From Mycobacterium kyorinense (GTDB lineage: Bacteria > Actinomycetota > Actinomycetes > Mycobacteriales > Mycobacteriaceae), in NCBI RefSeq assembly GCF_002101735.1, contig NZ_LQPE01000147.1, positions 43,770 through 107,769 of the forward strand: a stretch of DNA of 64,000 nt, in the 5' to 3' direction. A program made the translations under genes and the position numbers. The notes beneath the pieces are model-generated. The model was not told the DNA's origin and did not search any database. It saw only the letters and a program-made list of their open reading frames with translations. Positions 25,526 through 33,575 of the stretch are shown here, in pieces (position 1 is the first letter of the stretch; each line of letters begins with the position of its first letter).

Positions 25526-26271
25526 GACGATGCTTCCTTGAGGAATTCCGCCGCGCCGCGGCGCAGCGCCTGGGATTCCGCTGCCAGGGTGATCATCTGA
25601 TATCCCAGGCCGGCCATCGCACGCCCGTTGACACCGGTCCCCGCGTGGATTCCGGTGACCCGGTTCGCCGCCGTCGCCGTGCGCTGAATGCGCGCGATGG
25701 CGTCCAGCACCTCTGGGTGGCCGGCGGACTGGCGCACGTCGACGCCCATCGACAGCGCCAGGTCGGCGGGTCCGACGTAGATGCCGGAAAGTCCTGGCAC
25801 GGCGCAGATTCGCGCCAAGTCGGTCAGCGCCGCGGCGGTTTCGATCATCGCGAAGACACTCACCCGCTCCTCCAGCGCCGCGGTGTCGTAGCCCAGGCTT
25901 GCCCGCAGCGGACCGAAGCTGCGCACCCCGGTCGGCGGGTATCGGGTGGCAGCCACGCCGGCGGCGGCCTGCTCGGCCGATTCGATCATCGCGATGACGA
26001 TGCCGTCGGCGCCGGCGTCGAGCACGCGTCCGATCGGCGCCGGGTCAGCCGACGACAGGCGCACCACGGTCGCGATCGGCACATGTTCGAGGCGGCGCAG
26101 CATACTGGCGATGTCGGTGTCGTCGAGATAGCTGTGCTGCGCGTCGAACCCGACGTAGTCATAACCGGCCCGGGCGAATTCCTCGGGGCCCATCAGCGTG
26201 GGCCCGGTGATCCAGCCGCCCCAGATCGGCGTCTTCCGGCCGAGTTCTTGCTGCAGACGACTGGGAGTCAT
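25522..26271 (-). CDS. HpcH/HpaI-family aldolase
   Basis: The 249-residue class II pyruvate aldolase contains YDYVGFDAQHSYLDD, the acidic metal ligands in VFAMIETAAAL and IYVGPADLALSMG, and RSFGPLRAS. These match the HpcH/HpaI (4-hydroxy-2-oxo-acid aldolase) family, which splits a hydroxy-oxo-acid into pyruvate and an aldehyde. It suggests a late ring-cleavage or chain-shortening step in the island pathway. ATG overlaps the preceding stop (ATGA). Confidence 0.87.
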   Translation of the reverse strand: MTPSRLQQELGRKTPIWGGWITGPTLMGPEEFARAGYDYVGFDAQHSYLDDTDIASMLRRLEHVPIATVVRLSSADPAPIGRVLDAGADGIVIAMIESAEQAAAGVAATRYPPTGVRSFGPLRASLGYDTAALEERVSVFAMIETAAALTDLARICAVPGLSGIYVGPADLALSMGVDVRQSAGHPEVLDAIARIQRTATAANRVTGIHAGTGVNGRAMAGLGYQMITLAAESQALRRGAAEFLKEASS

Positions 26272-27236
26272 GCGGTGTCCACGATCGCGATCTTGACCCG
26301 GTCCGGTTCCGGGCGGCAGGCCAATTCGAATGCTGCTTGCACGTCATCGATGTCGAAGGTGTGCGTCAGGTAGGCTGCATGCAGCTCAGGGTGCTCGGCG
26401 GCGAATTTGCCCGCGAGGTCCAGCATTCGCCGCCGGTCCAGCGTCACACCGGATTTCAGTGTCAGGTTGTTCCGCAGCATGGTGCGCATGCTGATCGGAT
26501 AGCTGTCGTCGTCGGCGACGCCGAAGTAGAACACGGTGCCGCCCGGCGCTGCCGCCTGGATGGCATGGTTCAAAGTGGCGACCTGGTGGCCGACCGCTTC
26601 GATCACGATGTCCGGCCGGTCGACCAGTTGGCTGACCCACCGGTCGCTGGTGGCGCGCACCATGGTGTCGACGCCGAATGTCGTTGCTACGGCGGACCTG
26701 TCGACGGGGTCGACACCGGTGACTTGTTGGGCGCCGGCCGCTTTGGCCGTGTAGGAGAACAGCAGCCCGATCGAGCCCTGGCCCAGGATCGCGACATGGC
26801 GGCCGGCCAGGTCGGGCAACTGCTCGAGCGCGTAGAGCACACACGCCAGCGGCTGCAATACGATCGCCTGCTGTGGTGTGAGCGCCGGGTCGTACGGGGC
26901 AAGCCCGTCGCCGTCGCTGACCAGCCGCTCCATCAGCCCGTCGAATCCGGACGCCCACCCCACCACGCGATCGCCCGGCCGATGCTCGGGATGGCGGCTG
27001 GCGATCACTTCGCCGGCGACCTCGTGAATCGGGTAGCCGTCCTTGTCGGCGGCGTTGCGGCCGTCGTCCCCCGGAAGCCGGCCCCGCACACCGCGAAACG
27101 CGGGCAGGTCGCTGCCGCACACCCCGGCGGCCAGGAACCGCAGCAGCACCTGGCCCTCGCCTAGCTCGTCCGGCGTCTTCTCGGGGATCGAGGTCCGCTC
27201 GAACTGATACGGGGCGGTGATCCGGTATGACCACAC
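26268..27236 (-). CDS. Medium-chain (zinc-type) dehydrogenase lacking the structural zinc loop
   Basis: The 322-residue MDR protein has GVCGSD and HEVAGE for the catalytic metal and VAILGQGSIGLLFSYTAKAAGA as the Rossmann motif. The four-Cys structural zinc loop is replaced by a short segment with no Cys (GWASGFDGLMERLV). It may oxidise a polyol or a hydroxy acid. GTG at 27236 lies one base after the P450 stop. Confidence 0.82.
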   Translation of the reverse strand: MWSYRITAPYQFERTSIPEKTPDELGEGQVLLRFLAAGVCGSDLPAFRGVRGRLPGDDGRNAADKDGYPIHEVAGEVIASRHPEHRPGDRVVGWASGFDGLMERLVSDGDGLAPYDPALTPQQAIVLQPLACVLYALEQLPDLAGRHVAILGQGSIGLLFSYTAKAAGAQQVTGVDPVDRSAVATTFGVDTMVRATSDRWVSQLVDRPDIVIEAVGHQVATLNHAIQAAAPGGTVFYFGVADDDSYPISMRTMLRNNLTLKSGVTLDRRRMLDLAGKFAAEHPELHAAYLTHTFDIDDVQAAFELACRPEPDRVKIAIVDTA

Positions 27237-27237
27237 G

Positions 27238-28449
27238 TCAGACCTCCACCGGGACGCTGCTCCAGCCCCACTGGAAGCTGGACGGGGGCCGGAACGCGTC
27301 TTCGCTGTTGACGCGGTAGTCCGGAACCCGTCGTAGCCACTCCTGAACCATCACCGAGATCTCCAGGCGGGCGAGGTGATAGCCCAGGCAGAAATGCTGG
27401 CCGCGGCCGAACGCCAGCGACCGCTGGATCGGCCGGTTCCAGATGAAGTCGTCGGGTTGTGGATATTCCTGCTCGTCGCGGTTGGCCGACGCCAGCAGCG
27501 TGATGATCCGCTGCCCCGGCCGGATCGTGGTGCCGTGGATCGTGAACGGTTTTCGCACCGTCCGCGCAAACCATTGCGCCGGAGCGCAATAGCGGATCAT
27601 CTCCTCGCGGGCGATGGGCACATTGGTCTCCGGGTCCGCGCGCACCGCGGCCAGCTGCTCGGGACGCCGGCTGAGTTCCCACAGTCCCTGGGCGACGATC
27701 TTGGGCACGGTCTCCGTCCCGCCGATCAGGATGCACAGCAGCTGGGTCGCGGTCTCGACGTCGTCGAGTTCGCTGCCATCGGGCAGCCGGTAGCCGAGTA
27801 GCCCGTCAACGACAGGGAGTTCGCCCTCGGACGGGTTGGCACGCCGCCGTTTGACCACCGGGGTGAGATATTCCAGGTAACCGGGGCGGGCCTGGGCGGT
27901 GTCGACACCGGTGTCGGGCTGGGGCAGGCTGCCGGCGTTGACCGCGGCGAGGATGTCGGCCGCGAGATCGGTTGGCAGGCCGAGCAAGTCGCACACCATC
28001 GAGGCTGCCACGATGCCGCCGTAGTCTTGGGTGAGGTCGAAACGGCCCCGCGGCAACAGCAGGTCGAGCCGCTCGTTGGCCAGGCGTCGGATCCGTTCTT
28101 CCAGCTGGCCGACCGGCCTCGGCCGCAAGGGCTGGCTGTGTGCGCGGCGGACGCCGTTGTAGATCGGCGCGTCGAACACGGCGTGAAACGGCAACGGATG
28201 CCACGGCGGGTCGGGCACCGGCCCGTCGTTGTGCCGGGCCAAAACCGTTGCGGCGGGCAGGGTTCCCTCCGAAGCGACGAATGTGCCGTCGTTGACCTCC
28301 AACACCTGCCAGATGTCGTCGAAGCGCGACAACGCGTAGGTGTCCCACTGCGGCAGGTAATACAGCGGATACTGCTCTCTCAGCACGCGGTAGTAGGGCA
28401 GCGGGTCGGCCATCACCGCCGGGTCGAACGGGTCGTAAGAGAAACTCAT
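27238..28449 (-). CDS. Cytochrome P450
   Basis: The 403-residue soluble P450 has I-helix GGTETVPK, the EXXR element in EEMIRYCAP, and the haem loop FGRGQHFCLG with the Cys thiolate at about residue 354. It begins MSFSYDPFDPAVMADPLPYY. ATG at 28449 overlaps the previous stop (ATGA). The large frame upstream is a shadow. No ferredoxin gene is next to it, so electrons must come from elsewhere. It probably hydroxylates the island substrate. Confidence 0.9.
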   Translation of the reverse strand: MSFSYDPFDPAVMADPLPYYRVLREQYPLYYLPQWDTYALSRFDDIWQVLEVNDGTFVASEGTLPAATVLARHNDGPVPDPPWHPLPFHAVFDAPIYNGVRRAHSQPLRPRPVGQLEERIRRLANERLDLLLPRGRFDLTQDYGGIVAASMVCDLLGLPTDLAADILAAVNAGSLPQPDTGVDTAQARPGYLEYLTPVVKRRRANPSEGELPVVDGLLGYRLPDGSELDDVETATQLLCILIGGTETVPKIVAQGLWELSRRPEQLAAVRADPETNVPIAREEMIRYCAPAQWFARTVRKPFTIHGTTIRPGQRIITLLASANRDEQEYPQPDDFIWNRPIQRSLAFGRGQHFCLGYHLARLEISVMVQEWLRRVPDYRVNSEDAFRPPSSFQWGWSSVPVEV

Positions 28450-29150
28450 CGCAGCGGCGAGGGCGGCAGTGCCTGCAGAATCGAGTCTTCCCAGCCGTCG
28501 CGCAGCGCCGGGGCCACGCTCATCCAGGTGACGATCTCGGCGGGCGGGTTCTCTTTCCACGACGGGTAGTGCTCCGCGAAGCATTCCCAGCCGCCGTCGA
28601 GCGCCCAGTAGTGGATGACCTCGTTGTAGCGGAACGTGGTGGTGAACGAGCCGAGCCAGCGCTTGCCCGTCCGTTCCGACCACGGCACGTACAGCCGCTC
28701 CAATTCGCGGATGTAGTCGTCCTGGCGGCCGGGTTTGGTCTGCATGATCTCCTGAATCACCAGGGACGCATCGAATTTCGCGTCGGTCAGCTGGGACAGG
28801 GTCTTGTTGCTGGGCCCCGGATACATGATGCGTCCCTCGCCCGACGCCCTGATTTCGGCGAGGAACGCCGACCATTTCGCCGCCGGCGCCTCGTGGCTGC
28901 CGCCGCGCGCCTGGGCGGCACCGATCCGCGCGTAGTCGGCGAATCCGTCGATCTCCCAGATGATCGTGACCTGCGGCCAGTGGCCGTTGTAGGGCGTGGT
29001 TTCCCACATGGCAAACAACCGGGCGCCCAGGTCGGCCATCATCGGGTGGTAGGTGTCGTCGAACACCTCGGTGAACTGGTCGCTGCGCCCGGAGCCCAGC
29101 GCGACGGTCTCGTGGAGGTAGAGCAGGGTGTGGCTGTAGTACTTGCGCAT
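28446..29150 (-). CDS. NIPSNAP-like / dimeric alpha-beta barrel protein
   Basis: The 234-residue protein appears to hold two ferredoxin-like repeats. The first has GRSDQFTEVFDDTYHPMMAD and WPQVTIIWEIDGFADYARI. The second has GRQDDYIRELERLYVPWSER and a FRYNEVIHYWALDGGWECFA segment. This is the NIPSNAP / dimeric alpha-beta barrel pattern, with an aromatic ligand pocket. No catalytic residue can be named. The start is coupled to the upstream stop (TGATG). Similar proteins occur next to P450s in mycobacterial catabolic clusters. Confidence 0.7.
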   Translation of the reverse strand: MRKYYSHTLLYLHETVALGSGRSDQFTEVFDDTYHPMMADLGARLFAMWETTPYNGHWPQVTIIWEIDGFADYARIGAAQARGGSHEAPAAKWSAFLAEIRASGEGRIMYPGPSNKTLSQLTDAKFDASLVIQEIMQTKPGRQDDYIRELERLYVPWSERTGKRWLGSFTTTFRYNEVIHYWALDGGWECFAEHYPSWKENPPAEIVTWMSVAPALRDGWEDSILQALPPSPLR

Positions 29151-29671
29151 CAGACCGACAACCAGGTGTTCTGGTCGCTGCGCAATGTTTCGATCGGACC
29201 GACCGTCGCCGAGTTGCCGGCCGAGCCAAGGGCGTGGCGTTTGAATACGCGCGCCGCAGCACTCAACCGATGGTGCACAGCCGTCGTCGCACGATCGACG
29301 CCGCGCGGCCACTCGTCGCCCCACAGCGTCACTTCGGTCAGGCTGTGGTCCAGCGCCTTGAGCACCGCGTCGCGGATGCCCGCATCGGCCGCGAAAGCCT
29401 CTGCGCCGACGGCTAACCCCGCACCGCCGACAAGATCTGCCTGCCACTCCAGGGTCCGCACACCCAAGATCTGCAGCGGCCGCGCATCGAATGGCGCGGG
29501 AAGCAGCACGCTGACCTCCCAGCCGGCCATCGCCCGGTCGAACAGCCATCCTCCGGCCGACAGCACGACATCGACAACGTCGCAGGCCACGACGTCGAGC
29601 CGATAGTTCAGTTCACGGCTGCGCGAACAGCTGGCCGGTGCAGCGCCGAATGCCACGGTCGGCGTCGTCAT
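29150..29671 (-). CDS. Protein of unknown function, first gene of the eight-gene island operon
   Basis: A 173-residue soluble protein that I do not recognise. Visible features are an Asp/Val-rich segment LNYRLDVVACDVVDVVLSAG, the phrase GWLFDRAMAGWEVSVLLPAP, and a Leu/Asp-containing middle. There is no signal peptide, membrane helix or known motif. ATG at 29671 has AAGGAT about 8 bases upstream. The gene is placed directly behind operator A and translationally coupled to the NIPSNAP-like gene, so it is likely to be expressed with the pathway. Confidence 0.6.
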   Translation of the reverse strand: MTTPTVAFGAAPASCSRSRELNYRLDVVACDVVDVVLSAGGWLFDRAMAGWEVSVLLPAPFDARPLQILGVRTLEWQADLVGGAGLAVGAEAFAADAGIRDAVLKALDHSLTEVTLWGDEWPRGVDRATTAVHHRLSAAARVFKRHALGSAGNSATVGPIETLRSDQNTWLSV

Positions 29672-29705
29672 CGCATCATCCTTGGTGCGTAGCGGGCAGA
29701 GCGAC

Positions 29706-29739
29706 TACAGCGTGACACTTTTAAGCGAAACTGTAAAGT
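29706..29739. promoter_or_regulatory. Island operator A (TetR-type), upstream of the eight-gene operon
   Basis: ACAGC followed by GTGACA, then 14 bases, then TGTAAAG. The half-sites form an imperfect dyad TKACA-N14-TGTAA. The same element with identical spacing occurs at 30929, 34450 and 38521. It sits 35 bases before the start of the operon running from 29671 to 22459, in a promoter position. Confidence 0.65.
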
Positions 29740-29741
29740 CT

Positions 29742-30911
29742 CTACTTGTCCCGGCGGGCCCGCAGTTCGGCCAGAATTTCGTCGGTGTGCTCGCCCAGAG
29801 CAGGCGCGGTCGAGCGCGGCTCCCAGGGCGTGCCGTGAAAGTCGACCGGCGTCGCGATCATCGGCACACCGCCGTCGCCGTACGGCACATGCACGAGGCC
29901 GCCGCCGGCGTGGAACTGCTCGTCGGCGATCACATCCTCGACCGTGTTGATCGGCGACCAGAACAAATCCGGTTCGCAGGCAAAGGTTTCCGCCCACTCG
30001 TCCAGCGATTTGGTCGCGAAGATCTCGTCCAGTTCGGCGATGAGCTCGGCGGCGTTGGCGGCACGCGCCCGGGGCTGCGCGAAGCGTGGATCGGTCAGCC
30101 AGTCGGAGCGACCGACCGCCCGGCACAGCGGCGGCCAATGTCGCTCACCTTCGAGCCCCACGATCCAGAACCGCCGGCCGTCGCCGGCGGTGTAGTTGTT
30201 CATGCAGGGGTTGCCCATCGACTCGCGCTGCCCGATCGCGATCGGGTGGCCGGTGAGCAGAAAAGTGTTGAGGTCGAAGCTGACGGTGTAGACGCCCTGC
30301 CGGTACAGCGACGTGGTCACCAGCTGGCCGGTCCCGGTGCGGGTGCGGGCGATCAGCGCCGCGCAGATCGCCGCGGCCAGGGTCATGCCCGCGGTGTGGT
30401 CGCCCATCCCGCCGCGCTGGAACGGAGGTGTGTCGCCGGGACGGGTGAGTAGATGCGCCAGCCCGGCGCGAGCCCAAAACGCCGCGATGTCGTAGGCGGC
30501 TCGGTCGGCGTCCGGTCCCGTCAGCCCGTAGCCGGTGATCAAGCCGTACACCAGGGCGGGGTTGCCCGCGGCCACGCTCTCGTAGTCCAGGCCCAGCCTG
30601 CGCAGCGCACCGGGACGGATGTTGGTCAGGAAAACGTCTGCGTCGCTGAGCAATTCGAGTGCGGTGCCGCGGCCGTCGTCGCTGGTGAGGTCCAGCACGA
30701 TGCTGCGTTTGGAGCGGTTGTCCATTTCGAACGGCGGGCTCGTCCCGTCCTCGACCCCGAGCATCCGGCCGAACATGCGGGCCGGATCGCCGGTCGGCGG
30801 CTCGATCTTGACGACGTCGGCGCCCCAATCGGCGAGGATGCCGCCGGTGGCCGGAGCCGCCACCCAGACGCCGAGCTCGACGACCCGCATGCCTTCCAGT
30901 GGTCCCGCCAC
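29742..30911 (-). CDS. CoA-transferase family III (CaiB/BaiF)
   Basis: About 389 residues, the usual length. The N-terminal PLEGMRVVELGVWVAAPATG and LADWGADVVKIEPP are family signatures. NRSKRSIVLDL and ADVFLTNIRPGALRRLGLDY follow, and the catalytic Asp is expected in AYDIAAFWARAG. It likely moves CoA onto a carboxylic acid, starting beta-oxidation. GTG at 30911 is favoured (GGGGG 5 bases upstream), and a TTG at 30923 is possible. It diverges from the kinase gene across operator D. Confidence 0.88.
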   Translation of the reverse strand: MAGPLEGMRVVELGVWVAAPATGGILADWGADVVKIEPPTGDPARMFGRMLGVEDGTSPPFEMDNRSKRSIVLDLTSDDGRGTALELLSDADVFLTNIRPGALRRLGLDYESVAAGNPALVYGLITGYGLTGPDADRAAYDIAAFWARAGLAHLLTRPGDTPPFQRGGMGDHTAGMTLAAAICAALIARTRTGTGQLVTTSLYRQGVYTVSFDLNTFLLTGHPIAIGQRESMGNPCMNNYTAGDGRRFWIVGLEGERHWPPLCRAVGRSDWLTDPRFAQPRARAANAAELIAELDEIFATKSLDEWAETFACEPDLFWSPINTVEDVIADEQFHAGGGLVHVPYGDGGVPMIATPVDFHGTPWEPRSTAPALGEHTDEILAELRARRDK

Positions 30912-30928
30912 CAGGGCCCCCAATCGTG

Positions 30929-30955
30929 TTTACACTTTTGCTTTGATTTGTAAGC
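30929..30955. promoter_or_regulatory. Island operator D between CoA-transferase and kinase/TetR genes
   Basis: The most symmetrical of the four sites: TTTACA, 14 bases, TGTAAG, with the inner ACACTTTT shared with site A. Distance from ACA to TGT is 17 bases, identical to sites A, B and C. It lies in the divergent gap between 30911 and 30995 and can serve both directions. Confidence 0.6.
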
Positions 30956-30994
30956 TAGCCGGGTACGCTAGCGGAATTAGGAGGCTATCGACCG

Positions 30995-32098
30995 GTGGCG
31001 AGCAATGTGGTGGGTCTGGCCGTACACCTCGGCCGGGGCTTGCAGCGCGTTGCCACCGATGCCGTGCTGGGCGGGTTCCGGTCGTTTCCGCGGCGGGTCG
31101 CCGACCTCGACGAAGCAGTATTGTCGCGGCTGTTGGGCCGGACTGTGACATCGGTGTCAGTCCTCGACGGCGACGCGGGCACGTCCTCGCGCGCCCGGCT
31201 GGCGCTCACCGGCGACGGCGTGCCCGCCTCGGTATTCGTGAAGATGCCGGCCGAAACGGCCGCGACGCGGCTGATGGGTGAGCTGGGCCGACTCGCGCAC
31301 ACCGAAGTCCGCTTCTACAGCCAACTTTCGCCGCAGCTGACCGGGGTGCCGAAGGCGTATGGCACCGCATTCGATCCGTTGACCGGTCGGTACGTGCTGG
31401 TGCTGGAGGATCTAGCGGTTGGCCGGTGCAACTTCCCCGACACGTTGCATCCGCTCGACAAGGACCAAGCGGCTCTGGTCGTCCAGCTGCTCGCGCGGTT
31501 GCACGCGTCCTTCTGGGAGCGACTGCCCGCCTGGGTCTACAGCGCGTCGGGTGACCACACGTCGCTGTTGACCGGGTCGTTGCTGAAGGTTTCCGCGCGC
31601 CGGCTGGCCGAGCGCACGTCGATACCGGTGGAAGCGGGTCGCTTCATCGACGACAACTATCGCGCCGCGGCGGCGCTGATCGACACGCCGCCGCACACGG
31701 TGATGCACGGAGATGCCCACCCCGGCAACGTCTACTTCCGCCACGGCGAGGCCGGACTGCTGGACTGGCAGGCGGTGCGCCGCGGTCATCCCAGCCGCGA
31801 ACTGTCCTACACCCTGATCACCGGCATGACCACCGAGGATCGGCAGGCAAGCGAGCGTGACCTGCTCGACGAGTATCGGCGGGCGCTGGCCGCGGCCGGT
31901 GGGCCGCAACTGGACCGCGACGAGTTGTGGGACCGCTACCGGACGGCCGCGCTGTATGCCTATGTGGCTTCGCTGATCACCGCGGGCATGGGCGGGATGC
32001 AAGCCGAACGCATCGCGCTGGAAGGGGTGCGTCGCGGCGTCGCCGCACTAGAGGATCTGGACACCGTGGCCCTGCTCGAGAAGTCGCTGTCGGCATGA
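30995..32098 (+). CDS. APH-family phosphotransferase (kinase-like)
   Basis: The 367-residue protein has the Brenner motif HGDAHPGNVYF and a metal-binding DWQAVRRGHPSRELSY, so the active site of aminoglycoside/choline-kinase-like enzymes is intact. The ATP lysine is probably in ASVFVKMP. Homologues lie next to acyl-CoA dehydrogenases and P450s in catabolic clusters, where they are thought to phosphorylate hydroxylated intermediates, not antibiotics. GTG at 30995 with AGGAGG 10 bases upstream. Its stop overlaps the TetR start (ATGA). Confidence 0.83.
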   Translation: MASNVVGLAVHLGRGLQRVATDAVLGGFRSFPRRVADLDEAVLSRLLGRTVTSVSVLDGDAGTSSRARLALTGDGVPASVFVKMPAETAATRLMGELGRLAHTEVRFYSQLSPQLTGVPKAYGTAFDPLTGRYVLVLEDLAVGRCNFPDTLHPLDKDQAALVVQLLARLHASFWERLPAWVYSASGDHTSLLTGSLLKVSARRLAERTSIPVEAGRFIDDNYRAAAALIDTPPHTVMHGDAHPGNVYFRHGEAGLLDWQAVRRGHPSRELSYTLITGMTTEDRQASERDLLDEYRRALAAAGGPQLDRDELWDRYRTAALYAYVASLITAGMGGMQAERIALEGVRRGVAALEDLDTVALLEKSLSA

Positions 32099-32601
32099 GC
32101 ACCCGCGACCGGATCTTGATGGCCACCACCGAAGTGCTCAGCCGCAACGGCAGGACCAAACTAAGCCTGTCCAATGTCGCTGCGCAGGCGGGGGTTTCGC
32201 GGCCGACGCTGTATCGATGGTTTGCGTCCAAGGAGGAGCTGCTCGACGCGTTCGGTGACCACGAGCGCCAGATGTTCGACACCGGCATCAGCCGGGCGAC
32301 CGCGGGCTTACACGGGACCGACAAACTCGACGCGGCGTTGCGGTTCATCGTGGAATACCAGCAGTCCTACTCGGGCGTCCGGCTGGTCGACGTCGAGCCC
32401 GAAGTCACCATTGCCCAACTGTCCGAGGTCATTCCGGTGATGCGAACACGTCTGCAACGGCTGCTGCCGGGCCCGAATGGAGCGGTCAAGGCGGCGACCG
32501 CGATCCGGGTGGCGGTATCGCACTATCTGGTGCGCAGCGACGACGGCGACCAGTTTCTGGCACAGCTTCGCCACGCGGTGGGGCTCAAAACCACTGACTG
32601 A
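32095..32601 (+). CDS. TetR-family regulator 1 of the island
   Basis: The 168-residue regulator has an N-terminal helix-turn-helix: LSLSNVAAQAGVSRPTLYRW with the recognition helix RPTLYRWF. The C-terminal ligand domain includes LDAALRFIVEYQQSYSGVR. It is a close paralogue of the TetR at 38560. The recognition helix is identical and most of the C-terminal third (GAVKAATAIRVA, DQFLAQLRHAVG) is shared. It is translationally coupled to the kinase gene and lies behind operator D, so it may control its own promoter. Confidence 0.88.
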   Translation: MSTRDRILMATTEVLSRNGRTKLSLSNVAAQAGVSRPTLYRWFASKEELLDAFGDHERQMFDTGISRATAGLHGTDKLDAALRFIVEYQQSYSGVRLVDVEPEVTIAQLSEVIPVMRTRLQRLLPGPNGAVKAATAIRVAVSHYLVRSDDGDQFLAQLRHAVGLKTTD

Positions 32602-32605
32602 CCAC

Positions 32606-32638
32606 TCAGGTCAATACGCTCGCATCAACGACGATCAC
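32606..32638 (-). pseudogene. vapC: vapC toxin stub (first 10 codons only)
   Basis: Overlapping the end of the antitoxin gene in another frame, GTG at 32638 begins VIVVDASVLT and then meets TGA at 32606-32608, 5 bases from the TetR stop. VIVVDASVL is the first strand of a PIN-domain ribonuclease with its first catalytic Asp, and the start overlaps the antitoxin end as in normal vapBC pairs. The remaining 120 or so codons are missing, so the toxin is dead. Confidence 0.6.
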
Positions 32639-32855
32639 CTTGTTCCCGAAGGTGCTCTACCGCCGAGCGGAATGAGACGGAGCCGCCTTTCCGGATCGCC
32701 ACGTGGTCCAGTACCTCATCGAGAGTCGGCTGAGCCGCTTCCGCGATGAGCCGACTGCGCAGGTACTCCTGCAGAGACTGGTGTGCGCGTGCGGCGCGCT
32801 CACGCAAGACCCGGTGGGTTTCTTCCGGCACGTCTTTGATCTGCACGCTCGGCAC
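32625..32855 (-). CDS. vapB: Orphan VapB/FitA-type antitoxin
   Basis: The 76-residue protein starts VPSVQIKDVPEETHRVLRER, the ribbon-helix-helix DNA-binding pattern of VapB/FitA antitoxins (IKDVPEE..R.LRERA). It continues with HQSLQEYLRSRLIAEA and a C-terminal toxin-binding part LDEVLDHVAIRKGG. GTG at 32855. The toxin partner is only a stub. The upstream palindrome at 32865-32883 is the likely autoregulatory operator. Confidence 0.75.
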   Translation of the reverse strand: MPSVQIKDVPEETHRVLRERAARAHQSLQEYLRSRLIAEAAQPTLDEVLDHVAIRKGGSVSFRSAVEHLREQGDRR

Positions 32856-32864
32856 GGCGCCATT

Positions 32865-32883
32865 ATGGCGCTACTAGCGCCAT
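32865..32883. promoter_or_regulatory. Palindromic operator of vapB
   Basis: A perfect palindrome with 9-bp arms (ATGGCGCTA / TAGCGCCAT) around one central base, 9 bases upstream of the antitoxin start. A further half-site GGCGCC lies between it and the GTG. This is what an RHH antitoxin dimer would bind. It also lies just before the divergent DUF427 start at 32895. Confidence 0.6.
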
Positions 32884-32894
32884 ATCGTATAGGC

Positions 32895-33575
32895 ATGAGC
32901 CTTGTGGCCGGCAGAGGACCGCTGAGCCCTGACCCGGCGGGTCGGTTTTCCGCTCCCGTGCCGCCCGACTTGGTCTACGTCGAGCCGCACCCTCGTCGCG
33001 TGCAGGCCCTCAAAGGCGGACGCACGGTCATCGACACCGAGCGGGCATTGCTGGTGCACCGCCCGAATCACCCACTGTCATACGCGTTTCCGGCCGAGGT
33101 GGTCGGCGGACTTCCTACCGAGCCGGAGCCCGAGGCGCCCGGCTATGTCCGGGTGCCGTGGGATGCGGTCGACACCTGGATGGAGGAAGGCCGCACGCTC
33201 GTGCACTACCCGCCCAACCCGTATCACCGGGTGGACTGCCGTCCGACGCGGCGCCGACTGCGTGTCGAGGTCGCCGGGACGATGCTGGTGGACACCGAGG
33301 ACACGGTGATTGTGTTCGAGACGGCGCTAGCGCCGCGGCTTTATGTCGACCCATCGTTGGTCCGCACCGATCTACTGCGGCCTACCGAGACGTCGACCTA
33401 CTGCAATTACAAAGGGACAGCGACGTATTGGGCTGCGGTCATCGGCGACACGGTTGTCGACGACGTCGCCTGGAGCTACCCGGACCCGCCGCCGGAAAGC
33501 CTGCCGATCAAAGGGTTTCTCAGTTTCGACGCGTCGCGGGCCGACGTCGTCGCGGAGCTGCCGTCACAACCGTGA
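32895..33575 (+). CDS. DUF427 double-domain protein
   Basis: The 226-residue protein contains two DUF427 units. The first has VYVEPHPRRVQALKGGRTVI and ends in YVRVPWDAVDTWMEEG. The second has VEVAGTMLVDTEDTVIVFET and the family hallmark LLRPTETSTYCNYKGTATYW, plus DDVAWSYPDPPPE. DUF427 is an alpha/beta domain of unknown function. ATG at 32895 is used. Its end overlaps the convergent thioesterase gene by 12 bases. A single-domain relative lies at 60099. Confidence 0.85.
   Translation: MSLVAGRGPLSPDPAGRFSAPVPPDLVYVEPHPRRVQALKGGRTVIDTERALLVHRPNHPLSYAFPAEVVGGLPTEPEPEAPGYVRVPWDAVDTWMEEGRTLVHYPPNPYHRVDCRPTRRRLRVEVAGTMLVDTEDTVIVFETALAPRLYVDPSLVRTDLLRPTETSTYCNYKGTATYWAAVIGDTVVDDVAWSYPDPPPESLPIKGFLSFDASRADVVAELPSQP

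Noticed and set aside
27238..29262. Extended P450 with a 271-residue N-terminal domain
   Set aside because: The extension is a shadow of the NIPSNAP-like gene and lacks fold features; ATG at 28449 is coupled to its stop.
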